The notes: generated by a model from the letters alone, not told the origin. A DNA stretch of 64,000 bases from Aerococcus sp. Group 1 (GCF_000193205.1 NC_015278.1:62001-126000); one strand, 5' to 3'; shown: positions 54,553-62,670, counted from the stretch's first letter. A program made the numbers and translations.

Positions 54553-55208
54553 ATGACTGGAATAAAAATAATGATTTTTCTGATGTGGTCTTTAAGCGGC
54601 GGTCCGTCCGTCACTTCGATCCAAACGTCAAGATTAGCCGGGACGAATTAAAGCAAATCGTGAAAGAAACCGTGACGGCGCCTTCCGCATGTAACCTACA
54701 ATCTTGGCATTTTGAGATTGTTGACAATGAAGCGGGCAAGGAAAAATTAAAATCATACTTTATTCCTTTCAACACCCCACAAATTGATTCATGTTCTGCC
54801 ATGGTCCTCGTTTTTGGCGATACCCAATCGCATAAGAATTACCGCAAGGCCTGGGAAGACGACTACCATGCTGGGAAGATCACTAAGGAAGAAATGGAAG
54901 ATAACTTTTCTCGAATTCTCTACCGTTATGAAGACGGCCCTCGTGATTTCCTTGTTAATGATGCTACGGTGGATGCAGCTATGGCGGCCATGCAACTGCT
55001 CTTAGTGGCCCGGGCCCATGGTTATGAAGGTAATGCGATCGCCGGTTACGATACCACAAAGGCCGCGGAAACTTTTGGCCTCGATCCTTACCGCTACATC
55101 CCTGTCATGGCCGTTGCCCTTGGCATTCCAGCTAAAAACGGCCCAGCCGAAGAAGATCATTCTGACCGTTATGGCTTAGATACAATTCTTCACTTCGTGG
55201 ATGAATAA
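54553..55208 (+). pseudogene. Nitroreductase-family protein, apparent 5' frameshift
   Basis: The body (from 54585) reads VVFKRRSVRHFDPNVKISRDELKQ..APSACNLQSWHFEIV.. RFLVND-like middle and VMAVALGIP near the end, a classic FMN-dependent nitroreductase (about 210 residues). No ATG/GTG/TTG with an RBS opens that frame upstream; the only GTG (54585) lies inside the conserved N-terminus. ATG 54553, preceded by AAAGGGAAAG, is in another frame. One extra A in the 5-A run at 54564-54568 would give MTGIKNNDFSDVVFKRRSVR, a proper N-terminus. So a single-A loss, real or technical, is likely. If real, the gene may still be weakly expressed from GTG. Confidence 0.75.
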
Positions 55209-55283
55209 AAGATTCTCGGCAACTAAAAATTTATTATTAAGCATACTTGTTTATTTAAAAATCCTAATAATCACTCCTTCTAA

Positions 55284-55321
55284 AGCCCGGTCTTCTTAGA
55301 TTGAAGAGCGGGCTTTTTATT
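55284..55321 (+). terminator. Terminator after the nitroreductase gene
   Basis: AAAGCCCGGTCTTC and GAAGAGCGGGCTTT pair with one mismatch, then TT. Confidence 0.88.
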
Positions 55322-55530
55322 AGGGAAATATTTATTTTTTCAACCGGATCTCTTTTTCCCTTTTTCAATTAAAAGTGTTGGCGCGACAACAGGACTAGTC
55401 TTTTGCTTCTGCTATAATATTGGTGTAGCAATAAAGCGCTCTCATGTGATAATTTTAGCAAATACATTATTTAAGCTGATTGGCTAACAGTCAGTTTACC
55501 GATTAATAAATAATACGAGGAGGAAAGACG

Positions 55531-56484
55531 ATGTCACAATATGATTTAGTGATTGTGGGTGCCGGCCCAGCTGGGATGACGGCTGCGATTTATGGGGTAC
55601 GGGCTGATTTGAAGGTATTAATGCTAGATAAATTAGCTCCCGGTGGACAAGTCATTAATACTAATGAAGTTGATAACTACCCTGGTAAACCCAAGATTAA
55701 TGGTGCTGAATTATGTATGGACATGTTCCAACATACCCAATCTTTAGGGGCTGACTTCGACTACAAGACCGTTACCCGGGTTCAAGTCGCTGATGACGGT
55801 GTCATGAAGACCATTTACTTTGCGGAAGATGAGGAAACCGTCCAAGCCCCAACCGTGATTGTAGCTACCGGAACGCGGTCACGGACCTTAAACATTCCCG
55901 GTGAAGAACAATTCAAGGGCTCAGCTATCTCCTGGTGTGCTATCTGTGACGGGGCCAAATACCGCGACAAGGATGTTGTGATCATCGGTGGTGGGAACTC
56001 GGCTGTGGATGAGGGGACTTACCTGGCTGGCATTGTTAACCACCTCACCATCGTTACTGACTTTGACCTGACTGCTGATCCTGCTTCCTGTGACTACCTG
56101 CGTTCCCTAGACAATGTGACCGTTTACCCTTACAAGGCGGTACAAAGCTTCGAAGCCAATGAAGACGGCAGCCTCAAAGGGGTTAAATTCGCTGATAAGG
56201 AAACTGGCGAAAACGAACAAGTTGTTGAATGTGACGGGGTTTTTGAATACATCGGTGCAGTCCCAAGTACGGAATTCATCCAAGACCTAGGCATTACCGA
56301 ATCACACGGTTATGTGGAAACCGATGCCCATATGGCGACCGCTGTACCTGGTATCTATGGGGCCGGTGACTCTAACAGTAAATTCTTACGTCAAATCGTG
56401 ACTGCTACTTCAGACGGTGCGACCGCAGCCCAAGAAGCCAGTGGCTATATCAAGAAATTACGGGCAGAAGGCAAGTACGAATAA
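55531..56484 (+). CDS. trxB: Thioredoxin reductase
   Basis: 317 residues. FAD motif VIVGAGPAGMTAAIYGVRA, the redox-active CxxC in SWCAICDGAKY (about residues 135-140), NADPH motif VVIIGGGNSAVDEGTYLAG and the C-terminal GIYGAGDSNSKFLRQIVTATSDGA. It reduces thioredoxin with NADPH. RBS GAGGAGGAAAG. A thioredoxin-like gene follows after 56 nt, so they form a redox pair that may also serve MsrA. Confidence 0.97.
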   Translation: MSQYDLVIVGAGPAGMTAAIYGVRADLKVLMLDKLAPGGQVINTNEVDNYPGKPKINGAELCMDMFQHTQSLGADFDYKTVTRVQVADDGVMKTIYFAEDEETVQAPTVIVATGTRSRTLNIPGEEQFKGSAISWCAICDGAKYRDKDVVIIGGGNSAVDEGTYLAGIVNHLTIVTDFDLTADPASCDYLRSLDNVTVYPYKAVQSFEANEDGSLKGVKFADKETGENEQVVECDGVFEYIGAVPSTEFIQDLGITESHGYVETDAHMATAVPGIYGAGDSNSKFLRQIVTATSDGATAAQEASGYIKKLRAEGKYE

Positions 56485-56540
56485 GAAGTCGCTGCTTTTA
56501 TGATAAAGTATAATTATGAATAAATAAGGAGTGACTCTGA

Positions 56541-56852
56541 GTGATCAAAGAATTAGAAAAAGACACCTTCAAAGAAGATTTACAAAATGGAACCGTTTTG
56601 GTGGACTTCTATTCCAAAACCTGTGGCCCCTGCAAGATGCTATCCTTTATCCTAGATGACGTGGATAAAACCAAAGGCGATGACCTCTCCATCATCAAAA
56701 TTCCCTTTGAAGAAAACCCTGACTTAGTCGAAGAATATGGCGTTGAAGGCTACCCAACCTTAATCGCCTTTAAAGATGGAGAAGAAGTTACCCGTAAAGC
56801 CGGCCTCCAACAAAAACCAGTCATCCTAAAAATGATCGAAGAAGCAGAATAA
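56541..56852 (+). CDS. Thioredoxin-family protein
   Basis: 103 residues, thioredoxin fold. Active site KTCGPCKML (CGPC at about 31-34) after VLVDFYSKTCGPC, cis-Pro region EGYPTLIAFKDGEEVTRKAG. GTG start at 56541 with AAGGAG 10 nt upstream. The Trp that usually precedes CGPC is Thr here (SKTCGPC instead of A-x-WCGPC), so it is a thioredoxin-like paralogue rather than canonical TrxA. It is coupled to trxB. Repeat A2 starts 6 nt after its stop. Confidence 0.9.
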   Translation: MIKELEKDTFKEDLQNGTVLVDFYSKTCGPCKMLSFILDDVDKTKGDDLSIIKIPFEENPDLVEEYGVEGYPTLIAFKDGEEVTRKAGLQQKPVILKMIEEAE

Positions 56853-56857
56853 AAGGT

Positions 56858-57110
56858 AGAGTGCGACAAGTGCAATAAGAGGGGAGAGCGTTGGAAGGAG
56901 TACGCAGAAAATCTTCAAAGAGGATTTTCAAGGACTTCTGAAACGCAGCTCCCCTCGCACTTGGAGCAGGTTTGAAAAGGATGAGAGGAAGGATCAGGGA
57001 GGGCGATTCCTTGGAAGAAAAGGGGATAAGATCAGCCTGCTGATCGTTCAACTTTTCTGAAAGAACATCCCCTCACCTTTTCGAACTCAACTGTAGAGTG
57101 CGACAAGCGC
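56858..57110. repeat. Repeat A copy 2 (253 bp)
   Basis: Bordered by AGAGTGCGACAAGTGC and AGAGTGCGACAAGCGC. First arm: GAGGGGAG..GCG..GAAG..GAAAATC..GATTTTC..CTTC..CGC..CTCCCCTC. Second arm includes GATCAG cctg CTGATC (57030-57045) in a GAAAAG/CTTTTC stem. Same order as copy 1; GCG/CGC replaces CCA/TGG and GATCAG/CTGATC replaces GACCAG/CTGGTC. Confidence 0.88.
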
Positions 57111-57167
57111 AAGAAGAGAGAGCTGGGGTTTCCCTCAGCTCCTTTTTTAATAGAAAAGAGTGAGTTG

Positions 57168-57956
57168 ATGAATAATCAAGCCATTGGTGATTTAATGCTC
57201 AACTGGGCTGAAGTGGCTAAAGGACAAGTGACAGCTGGCTTAGACCAGGACTTAGGCGTCAAGGAAAAGTCCAGTGCCCGGGACCTGGTAACCGTATTAG
57301 ACGGTCAGCTGGAGCGTTTTTATCGTAGTCAAATACGAAAATACTTTCCCCATGACCGTATCCTAGGAGAAGAGGGTCAGGGCGACCAGGCCAAGTCCTT
57401 AGACGGGGCGGTCTGGATCATTGATCCCATCGACGGCACCCTGAATTTTGTTAAGCAGCGGGCCCATTATGTGACCATGCTGGCCCGCTATGTTGATGGG
57501 GTCGGACAAGTGGGTGTGATCTATGCTTTAGACACGGGCCAGTCACTCTTAGCCTTGGCTGGCCAAGGCGCTTATTTAAACGGCCAAGCCCTGGACCTGA
57601 CAGGACCAAGTGACCTAGCCGAAGCTAGTTTAGACCAGGTCCTGATGTCAACGGAAGCCTTGCCTTTAGATGGGGACTTAGCCCTCTATCAGCTGTCTAA
57701 ACAGAGCCTGGGTTTAAGAATTTTTGGTTGTGCTGGCTTGGATGCGGTTCATTTGGCACTAGGTCGGACCGGTTTGTACCTCAACCATCTCTACCCTTGG
57801 GATAATGCTGTTGCTCTCATCTTGGCTGAAGTCTGTGGCTTTAAGGTGACCGATTTTCAGGGTCAGCCACTTAACTTGTTGGACCGCCAATATGTCCTCA
57901 TGGCCTATCCTAAGATTCATGACCAAGTACTCAACTATCTAAAAGACCGCCAATAA
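57168..57956 (+). CDS. Inositol monophosphatase-family protein (SuhB-like)
   Basis: 262 residues. Mg-dependent phosphatase fold: LVTVLDGQLERFYRSQI, GEEGQGD, the signature WIIDPIDGTLNFVKQ, and GCAGLDAVHLALGRTGLYLNHLYPWDNAVALIL. Members hydrolyse inositol phosphates, fructose-1,6-bisphosphate, NADP or pAp; the substrate is open. The usual DxVTxxD first metal motif is close to consensus (RDLVTVLD). TTG 57165 precedes ATG 57168; GAGTGAG suits the ATG. Repeat A2 fills the region upstream, which has no clear promoter. Confidence 0.9.
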   Translation: MNNQAIGDLMLNWAEVAKGQVTAGLDQDLGVKEKSSARDLVTVLDGQLERFYRSQIRKYFPHDRILGEEGQGDQAKSLDGAVWIIDPIDGTLNFVKQRAHYVTMLARYVDGVGQVGVIYALDTGQSLLALAGQGAYLNGQALDLTGPSDLAEASLDQVLMSTEALPLDGDLALYQLSKQSLGLRIFGCAGLDAVHLALGRTGLYLNHLYPWDNAVALILAEVCGFKVTDFQGQPLNLLDRQYVLMAYPKIHDQVLNYLKDRQ

Positions 57957-57962
57957 CAACAA

Positions 57963-58004
57963 GTCGCGCTGAGTCAGGAATTTTCCTGTCGCTCAGCGCT
58001 TTTT
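57963..58004. terminator. Bidirectional terminator
   Basis: GCGCTGAG and CTCAGCGC pair (outer), with AGGAA/TTCCT inside, and T-run at right; lies between convergent genes. Confidence 0.88.
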
Positions 58005-58942
58005 TAATGGGTAATGGGTTCAAAGAAGGAACCTTGTCTCTGGCTGAAGAGTTGGATGAAGTCCTTAGCGGCAGAAGAGAGTTGGGCCTTGGCCTTGTAG
58101 ATCAGGTAGGTTTCCCGGTAGAGTTCCATGTCACGAACCTCTAGATATTTAACCTGGGGGTAGGTCCGGCTAGCGGATTTGGTAGTTAAACTAATGCCGA
58201 AGCCGGACTGGACTAAGGAGATGATAGAGGCGTCGTTCATGACCTTGTGGCGGATAGAGATATCCGTGTAATGGATGTCTCCCGTTGAGCGACCGTATTT
58301 TTCCATGGCCAGTTTGCGCAGGTGTTCCGAATCATAAGTGCGAAAGAAGGTTTCTCCCTGGATTTGCTGGAAAGTGATGGCGTCAAAGTGGGCCAAAGGA
58401 TGATCTATAGGCACCAAGATCCCTAGTCGTTCTTTGAGCAGGCGGAAAGTCTTTAGACCGGGAGTAGCCAGGTCAAATTCTTCGCCTGTCAAGCAGGCCA
58501 AGTCGTAACTCCCGTCCATTATCCCCATGACCACTTCTTGGCTGAGGACCTCGGTGTAGTTAATGGCAGTGTTAGGGTATTGGTCCTTAGAGACCTTGAG
58601 TAATTCCGGGATAACAAAGTAAGTGGTGGAAAATAAATTCGATGAACACAGTGACAGACTATCGGTGCTTTGGGCCAGTTCTTCCTGGACTTCACGAATA
58701 CTATCATTAATATAGGTCATCCCTTGACTCAGGCGCTGGGCTAACTTGCGACCAGCATAGGTGATTTGAATCTCGCGTCCGGCTTTAACAATCAGGGGAA
58801 TGCGGAGATTTCTTTCCAGTTTGGCGATGGCCTTAGACAGGGTCGAAGGGGACAGGTAGAGTTGGGCGGCAGCCTTAGTCAGACTTTCACATTCTACCAC
58901 CTTGATAAAGTAAGCCAAGTGCTGCCAGTTAAGTTCTTTCAT
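58004..58942 (-). CDS. LysR-family transcriptional regulator
   Basis: 312 residues. N-terminal HTH (LAYFIKVVECESLTKAAAQLYLSPSTLSKAIAKLERNL) and a two-lobed effector domain of the CynR/CysB type (SLCSSNLFSTTYFVIPELLKVSK ... LVPIDHPLAHF ... SLVQSGFGISLTTK). It is divergent from the enoyl-CoA hydratase gene, with an 11-bp inverted repeat in the shared 233-nt spacer, the classic layout for a LysR activator of the CoA cluster at 59-62.5 kb. The inducer is probably an organic acid or its CoA ester, which is inference. Confidence 0.93.
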   Translation of the reverse strand: MKELNWQHLAYFIKVVECESLTKAAAQLYLSPSTLSKAIAKLERNLRIPLIVKAGREIQITYAGRKLAQRLSQGMTYINDSIREVQEELAQSTDSLSLCSSNLFSTTYFVIPELLKVSKDQYPNTAINYTEVLSQEVVMGIMDGSYDLACLTGEEFDLATPGLKTFRLLKERLGILVPIDHPLAHFDAITFQQIQGETFFRTYDSEHLRKLAMEKYGRSTGDIHYTDISIRHKVMNDASIISLVQSGFGISLTTKSASRTYPQVKYLEVRDMELYRETYLIYKAKAQLSSAAKDFIQLFSQRQGSFFEPITH

Positions 58943-58964
58943 GATTTTATCCTTTCTATTGTTG

Positions 58965-59137
58965 AAAAATATTCACTGATAAGAGAATTTATTTCATTTT
59001 ATCTTTTGCCTGGAATAATGTATGATTAATCACAAGAGGGTCGGTAACCGCTTCCATAATGGCACGGCTTTTACTTTAAGTCAAGGGCGGACTTTTCTCT
59101 CTAGCAAGCAACTTGTGACTTAATTATGAATATTTTT
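58965..59137. promoter_or_regulatory. LysR/enoyl-CoA hydratase divergent control region
   Basis: AAAAATATTCA (58965-58975) and TGAATATTTTT (59127-59137) are exact inverted copies 151 bp apart, each near one gene start (23 nt from LysR, 39 nt from the hydratase). They could be paired LysR sites joined by DNA looping or separate autoregulatory and activation sites. Confidence 0.45.
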
Positions 59138-59175
59138 CACTTAAAAGGGATGACGAACGAGAAAGGAGCTGGAGA

Positions 59176-59961
59176 ATGTTTGACAATTTACTTTATGAAA
59201 TAAATCACCAGGTGGCGACCATCACTATGAATCGCCCGGATTCTGCCAATGGCATGGACCAAGGGATGATTAAGGACCTTGTAGCCGCCTTTCGCCAGGT
59301 AGAGACGGAGCCTGACGTCCGGGTAGTGGTGCTTAGGGCCAAGGGTAAGCTCTTCTCCGGTGGGGGCGACATGAGCTGGATGAATGAGATGATCGACCAG
59401 GGGCAGACCTTTGACTCCAGTGACATCTACCGGGCCAATCAAATCGCCCAAGCCATCCGCAATGTCTCTAAACCCGTTGTGGCTGCTGTTCACGGTACCG
59501 TGGCAGGTGGAGCAGCAGGAATTATCATGGCCTGTGACTTCCGCATTATGAGTGACAAGGCCAAGATCGTGCCAGCCTTCTCCAATATCGGTTTGAGTGG
59601 CGACACCGGTTTGATTTATTCCTTGATGTTGTCTTTAGGCTTTAGCCGGACCTATGAAATCATGGCCCTAGGACAAATCATTTCGGCCCAAGAAGCCAAT
59701 GATTGGGGCCTAGTCACCCGCTTAGCCAGTCCGGAAGACTTTGAAAACACGGTGGCTGATTTTATCGAGCTCTTAAAGAACCGCCCTACCCTGGCCTTGG
59801 CGAGACAGAAACAAGCCATGAATGCATTCTTCTACCAAGACCTGGCCAAATTCGGTCTCAGCGAAGCCGTAAACATTCCTTACCTTTCTGGTACAGAGGA
59901 CTTCAAGCAAGCCATTAAAGGCTTTGTCAATAAGGAAGAGGTTCACTTTCAAGGCAAGTAG
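59176..59961 (+). CDS. Enoyl-CoA hydratase/isomerase family protein
   Basis: 261 residues, crotonase fold. Oxyanion-hole blocks AKGKLFSGGGDMSWM and VHGTVAGGAAGIIMACDFRIMSDKAKI, then FSNIGLSGDTGLIYSLMLSLG. In the usual hydratase the catalytic acids lie at the positions now reading AAG and GDTG; here the first Glu equivalent is Ala (GGAAGII) and the second is Asp, so activity may be isomerisation or another crotonase reaction rather than simple hydration. RBS GAAAGGAG. First gene of a three-gene CoA cluster (gap to the next gene about 50 nt). Confidence 0.88.
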   Translation: MFDNLLYEINHQVATITMNRPDSANGMDQGMIKDLVAAFRQVETEPDVRVVVLRAKGKLFSGGGDMSWMNEMIDQGQTFDSSDIYRANQIAQAIRNVSKPVVAAVHGTVAGGAAGIIMACDFRIMSDKAKIVPAFSNIGLSGDTGLIYSLMLSLGFSRTYEIMALGQIISAQEANDWGLVTRLASPEDFENTVADFIELLKNRPTLALARQKQAMNAFFYQDLAKFGLSEAVNIPYLSGTEDFKQAIKGFVNKEEVHFQGK

Positions 59962-60012
59962 CTTAAAAAAGTTGTGAATTAAAAAATGATAAAAACTAAG
60001 GAGGATCTATCA

Positions 60013-60960
60013 ATGACAGATGTATGTGAAATGTTAGGCATTAAATACCCAATCTTTTGTGGCGCTATGGGGGGGATTTCCCGTCCAGAATTAGTGGCTG
60101 CCGTATCCAATGCTGGCGGCATGGGGATCTTGATGACTGCTGGGATGAAGGATGAAGAAAAAATTCGCCAAGCGGTCCAAAAAACCCGGGAATTAACCGA
60201 CAAACCCTTCGGCGCTAACGTGGCCATTATTTCTGGTAACGCTAAAGAAGTGCTGGAAGTCCTCATTGACGAAGGCGTGAAATTCTTTACCACTGGCGCT
60301 GGAGACCCGATTCCTTATATTGACATGATCCACCAAGCCGGCGGAAAGATCTTCCCAGTGGTACCAAGTGCCCGGGTAGTCCGTAAGGTGGAAGACGCTG
60401 GTGCAGACGGTGTGGTTGTTGAAGGGATGGAAGCCGGTGGCCACGTCGGTCAAGCGACAACCATGACCCTGACCCGCCAAGCCGTTGAAGCGGTTGACCA
60501 TGTCCCTGTTATTGCAGCGGGTGGGATTGCGGACGGCCACGGTTTAGCGGCTGCTTATGCCCTCGGTGCTGACGGCGTCCAAGTCGGAACCGTCCTCGTT
60601 GCTTCTACCGAAGCGCCGATCCATGATAACTACAAACAAGCCATCGTGGATGCTAACGATACCGCCACCTTTGTGTCAGGTTCCATGACCGGCGCACCGA
60701 TCCGGATTGAAAAGAATGCTGCCGCTCAAAAACACCACGACATGGATATGGACCCAGAAGTGGACGTCAAAGCCATCGAAGCTTACACCATTCCTTCCCT
60801 AACCAAGGCGGCGGCTGAAGGGGACGTGAAGGAAGAAATCGTGACATACGGGCAAATCGCTGGTTTAGTCCATGAAGTCCGCCCGGTGAAAGAAATCATC
60901 GATTCCATCTTCCAAGAAGCTAATGAAGTCATTGACGCCTTAGCTGCTAAGAAGATTTAA
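60013..60960 (+). CDS. FMN-dependent nitronate monooxygenase/FabK-like oxidoreductase
   Basis: 315 residues from ATG 60013 (AAGGAGG 9 nt upstream). TIM-barrel flavoprotein: LGIKYPIFCGAMGGISRPELVAAVSNAGGMGIL, FGANVAI, FTTGAGDP, VVVEGMEAGGHVG (catalytic His) and AAGGIADGHGLAAAYALGADGVQVGT. The family holds 2-nitropropane dioxygenases and the enoyl-ACP reductase FabK. The position usually Gln in PI-x-QG-x-M is Cys (PIFCGAMG). It lies between a crotonase and a CoA-transferase gene, so an enoyl-thioester reductase role is plausible but unproven. Confidence 0.88.
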   Translation: MTDVCEMLGIKYPIFCGAMGGISRPELVAAVSNAGGMGILMTAGMKDEEKIRQAVQKTRELTDKPFGANVAIISGNAKEVLEVLIDEGVKFFTTGAGDPIPYIDMIHQAGGKIFPVVPSARVVRKVEDAGADGVVVEGMEAGGHVGQATTMTLTRQAVEAVDHVPVIAAGGIADGHGLAAAYALGADGVQVGTVLVASTEAPIHDNYKQAIVDANDTATFVSGSMTGAPIRIEKNAAAQKHHDMDMDPEVDVKAIEAYTIPSLTKAAAEGDVKEEIVTYGQIAGLVHEVRPVKEIIDSIFQEANEVIDALAAKKI

Positions 60961-60964
60961 AGAA

Positions 60965-61230
60965 GAGAGTGTGACAGTCACAAAATAGGACGAGAGCGCT
61001 GGAGCTAAAGGGCGAAAGAATTCTCAAAAAGGATGGGAGGGCGCCGTCAAAGATTTGAATCACTGGAGGAAAATACCATAAGCACAGGACACTGTGCGTT
61101 GGCATTTTCTGAAGTGACTTCAAAGCTGGCGCCCGAGTTCAACTAGAGAATTTGTTGACCTTTAGTAAAGCGGACGTTCGTCCTGTGACTGGAACAGGTT
61201 TTGAAAAGAGACTAGGACTTTTGACCTAGC
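60965..61230. repeat. Composite repeat: C copy 2 split by B copy 2, with an A-like fragment
   Basis: Short hairpin motif AGAGTGTGACAGTCAC at 60965-60980. C left arm CTAAAGG (61005-61011) and GAATTCTC (61018-61025), then AAA, B2 (61029-61145), then C right arm GAGAATTT (61146-61153) and CCTTTAG (61159-61165). After that CTGTGACTGGAACAGGTTTT (61192-61211), related to the GGAGCAGGTTTGAAAAGG module of repeat A. It lies between the flavoenzyme and CoA-transferase genes. Confidence 0.85.
61029..61145. mobile_element. Repeat B copy 2, inserted in the apical loop of repeat C
   Basis: AAGGATGGGAGGGCGCC ... GGCGCCCGAGTTCAACTA, 117 bp. Stems: TTTGAA (61054-61059)/TTCAAA (61119-61124), GAAAAT/ATTTTC and GCACAG gaca CTGTGC. 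Removing it rejoins GAATTCTCAAA with GAGAATTT, as in the intact C copy at 49.9 kb. Confidence 0.8.
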
Positions 61231-61277
61231 CTTATCACTTAAAAAAGTAAAAATATTTCAAGGAGGAAAATGAAAGC

Positions 61278-62531
61278 ATGAGTGAAACACGTAAAGACTT
61301 AATTCCCGAATACGGCCCCTTACATGGGGTAAGAATCCTGGGTTTAGGGTCCATTGTGGCCATGCCACATGCCGGTAACCTCTTAGCCGACTTAGGGGCA
61401 GAATTTATCCAAATTGAACGCCCCGGCATGGGAGATTCATTACGGATGTTGGCACCTTTTTCCAAGAAAACCAAGGTATCCAACGGCTGGATGCAAGATG
61501 CCCGAAACCGTCTAAGCATTACCTTAGAATCCAACCTCAACAATGAAGAGGCCAAGGCAGTTTTCTTAGACCTGATCAAAGAAGTCGACATCTTCATGGA
61601 CAACATGGTTTGGTTGAAGAAATTAGGGATTGATGATGAAGAAATGTTGGCAGCCAATCCCAAATTAGTTATCTGCCACGTGTCTGGTTTCGGGCAAGAA
61701 GCCTTTGGTGGGGCAGAAGGCGTTTCTGGCCGGGCATCCTTTGACATGATCGGTCAAGCTTACGGTGGTTTCTTGAACTTGAATGGGGAACCTGACCAAG
61801 CACCAATGATTGTGAAACCTTACTTAAACGACTATGTGTCTGCCTTAAACGCTACCTATGGGGTATTAGCAGCTTATATTCACGCCCAAAAGACCGGCAA
61901 AGGCCAAGTGGTGGATGTGGCCCAATATGAAGCCATGGCCCGGATTTTGTCCGATACCTTCGTCACCTATACCGAAAACGGGGAAGACAAAGAACGGACC
62001 GGCAACAAGACCACTGCCTTCCAACCATACGGCCTCTTCTTTGACAAGAATGGAGAATACGTCGTTGTTGGTGCCTTTGGGCGGAACGTCTACAACCGTT
62101 TCTTGGAAGCAGTTGGCTTCGATAAAGAATACTTCGCCTATGAAGTGGCCGGTAACGGGGTAGAAGCCGTGATGTCTGAACGTGGCCAAGAGCTCGACCA
62201 AAAGATTAAGGAATGGTGTAGCCAACGGACCGCTAAGGAAATCGAAGAAACCCTCAACGCTCACCGGGTACCAGCTTCCAAGGTTAACAAGGCCTCAGAC
62301 GCGCTCAATTCCGAACACTTCAAGGCCCGTAACAACTTCGTCACCTATACCGACCAAACCAGTGGTGAAGAAGTCACTGCCTTTGGTGTCGTGCCTCACA
62401 TGAGCGAAACCCCAGGGAAAGTATGGCGGGGCGCTCCAGCCATGGGTCAAGACAACGAACTCGTTTATGGCGAGCTCTTAGGTTACTCTGAAGACAAGAT
62501 CGCCGAATTAAAAGAAAAAGGGCTTATCTAG
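61278..62531 (+). CDS. CaiB/BaiF family (type III) CoA-transferase
   Basis: 417 residues. N-terminal GVRILGLGSIVAMPHAGNLLADLGAEFIQIERPGMGDSLR with the CoA-binding region, SLTLE-like block RLSITLESNLNNEEAKAVFLDLIKEVDIFMDNM, KLVICHVSGFGQ, and the Asp nucleophile region ASFDMIGQAYGG; C-terminus with RTAKEIEETLNAHRVPASKVN. It moves CoA between organic acids (carnitine, bile acids, oxalate, 2-hydroxyacids in known members). RBS AAGGAGG. It follows the crotonase and flavoenzyme genes, but with a 317-nt repeat-filled gap. The substrate is not predictable from sequence. Confidence 0.93.
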   Translation: MSETRKDLIPEYGPLHGVRILGLGSIVAMPHAGNLLADLGAEFIQIERPGMGDSLRMLAPFSKKTKVSNGWMQDARNRLSITLESNLNNEEAKAVFLDLIKEVDIFMDNMVWLKKLGIDDEEMLAANPKLVICHVSGFGQEAFGGAEGVSGRASFDMIGQAYGGFLNLNGEPDQAPMIVKPYLNDYVSALNATYGVLAAYIHAQKTGKGQVVDVAQYEAMARILSDTFVTYTENGEDKERTGNKTTAFQPYGLFFDKNGEYVVVGAFGRNVYNRFLEAVGFDKEYFAYEVAGNGVEAVMSERGQELDQKIKEWCSQRTAKEIEETLNAHRVPASKVNKASDALNSEHFKARNNFVTYTDQTSGEEVTAFGVVPHMSETPGKVWRGAPAMGQDNELVYGELLGYSEDKIAELKEKGLI

Positions 62532-62534
62532 AAA

Positions 62535-62670
62535 TAAGGATGTGAGGGCGCCACAAGAAACTTGAATCAATGGAGGAAAATACTATAAGCACAGGAAGCT
62601 GTGCGTTGGAATTTTCTGAAGCAACTTCAAGGCTGGCGTACGAACTCAACTATTAGAGTGTGACAAGCGC
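62535..62670. repeat. Repeat B copy 3 plus short hairpin motif
   Basis: Starts 3 nt after the CoA-transferase stop. CGCCA (62549-62553)/TGGCG (62634-62638), CTTGAA (62561-62566)/TTCAAG (62626-62631), GAAAAT (62576-62581)/ATTTTC (62611-62616), GCACAG gaag CTGTGC (62589-62604). Ends CGAACTCAACTATT, then AGAGTGTGACAAGCGC at 62655-62670. Confidence 0.88.

Noticed and set aside
25641..62670. CRISPR array or tandem repeat array
   Set aside because: The repeats are dispersed, structured and of different lengths, without regular spacers; no cas genes are present.
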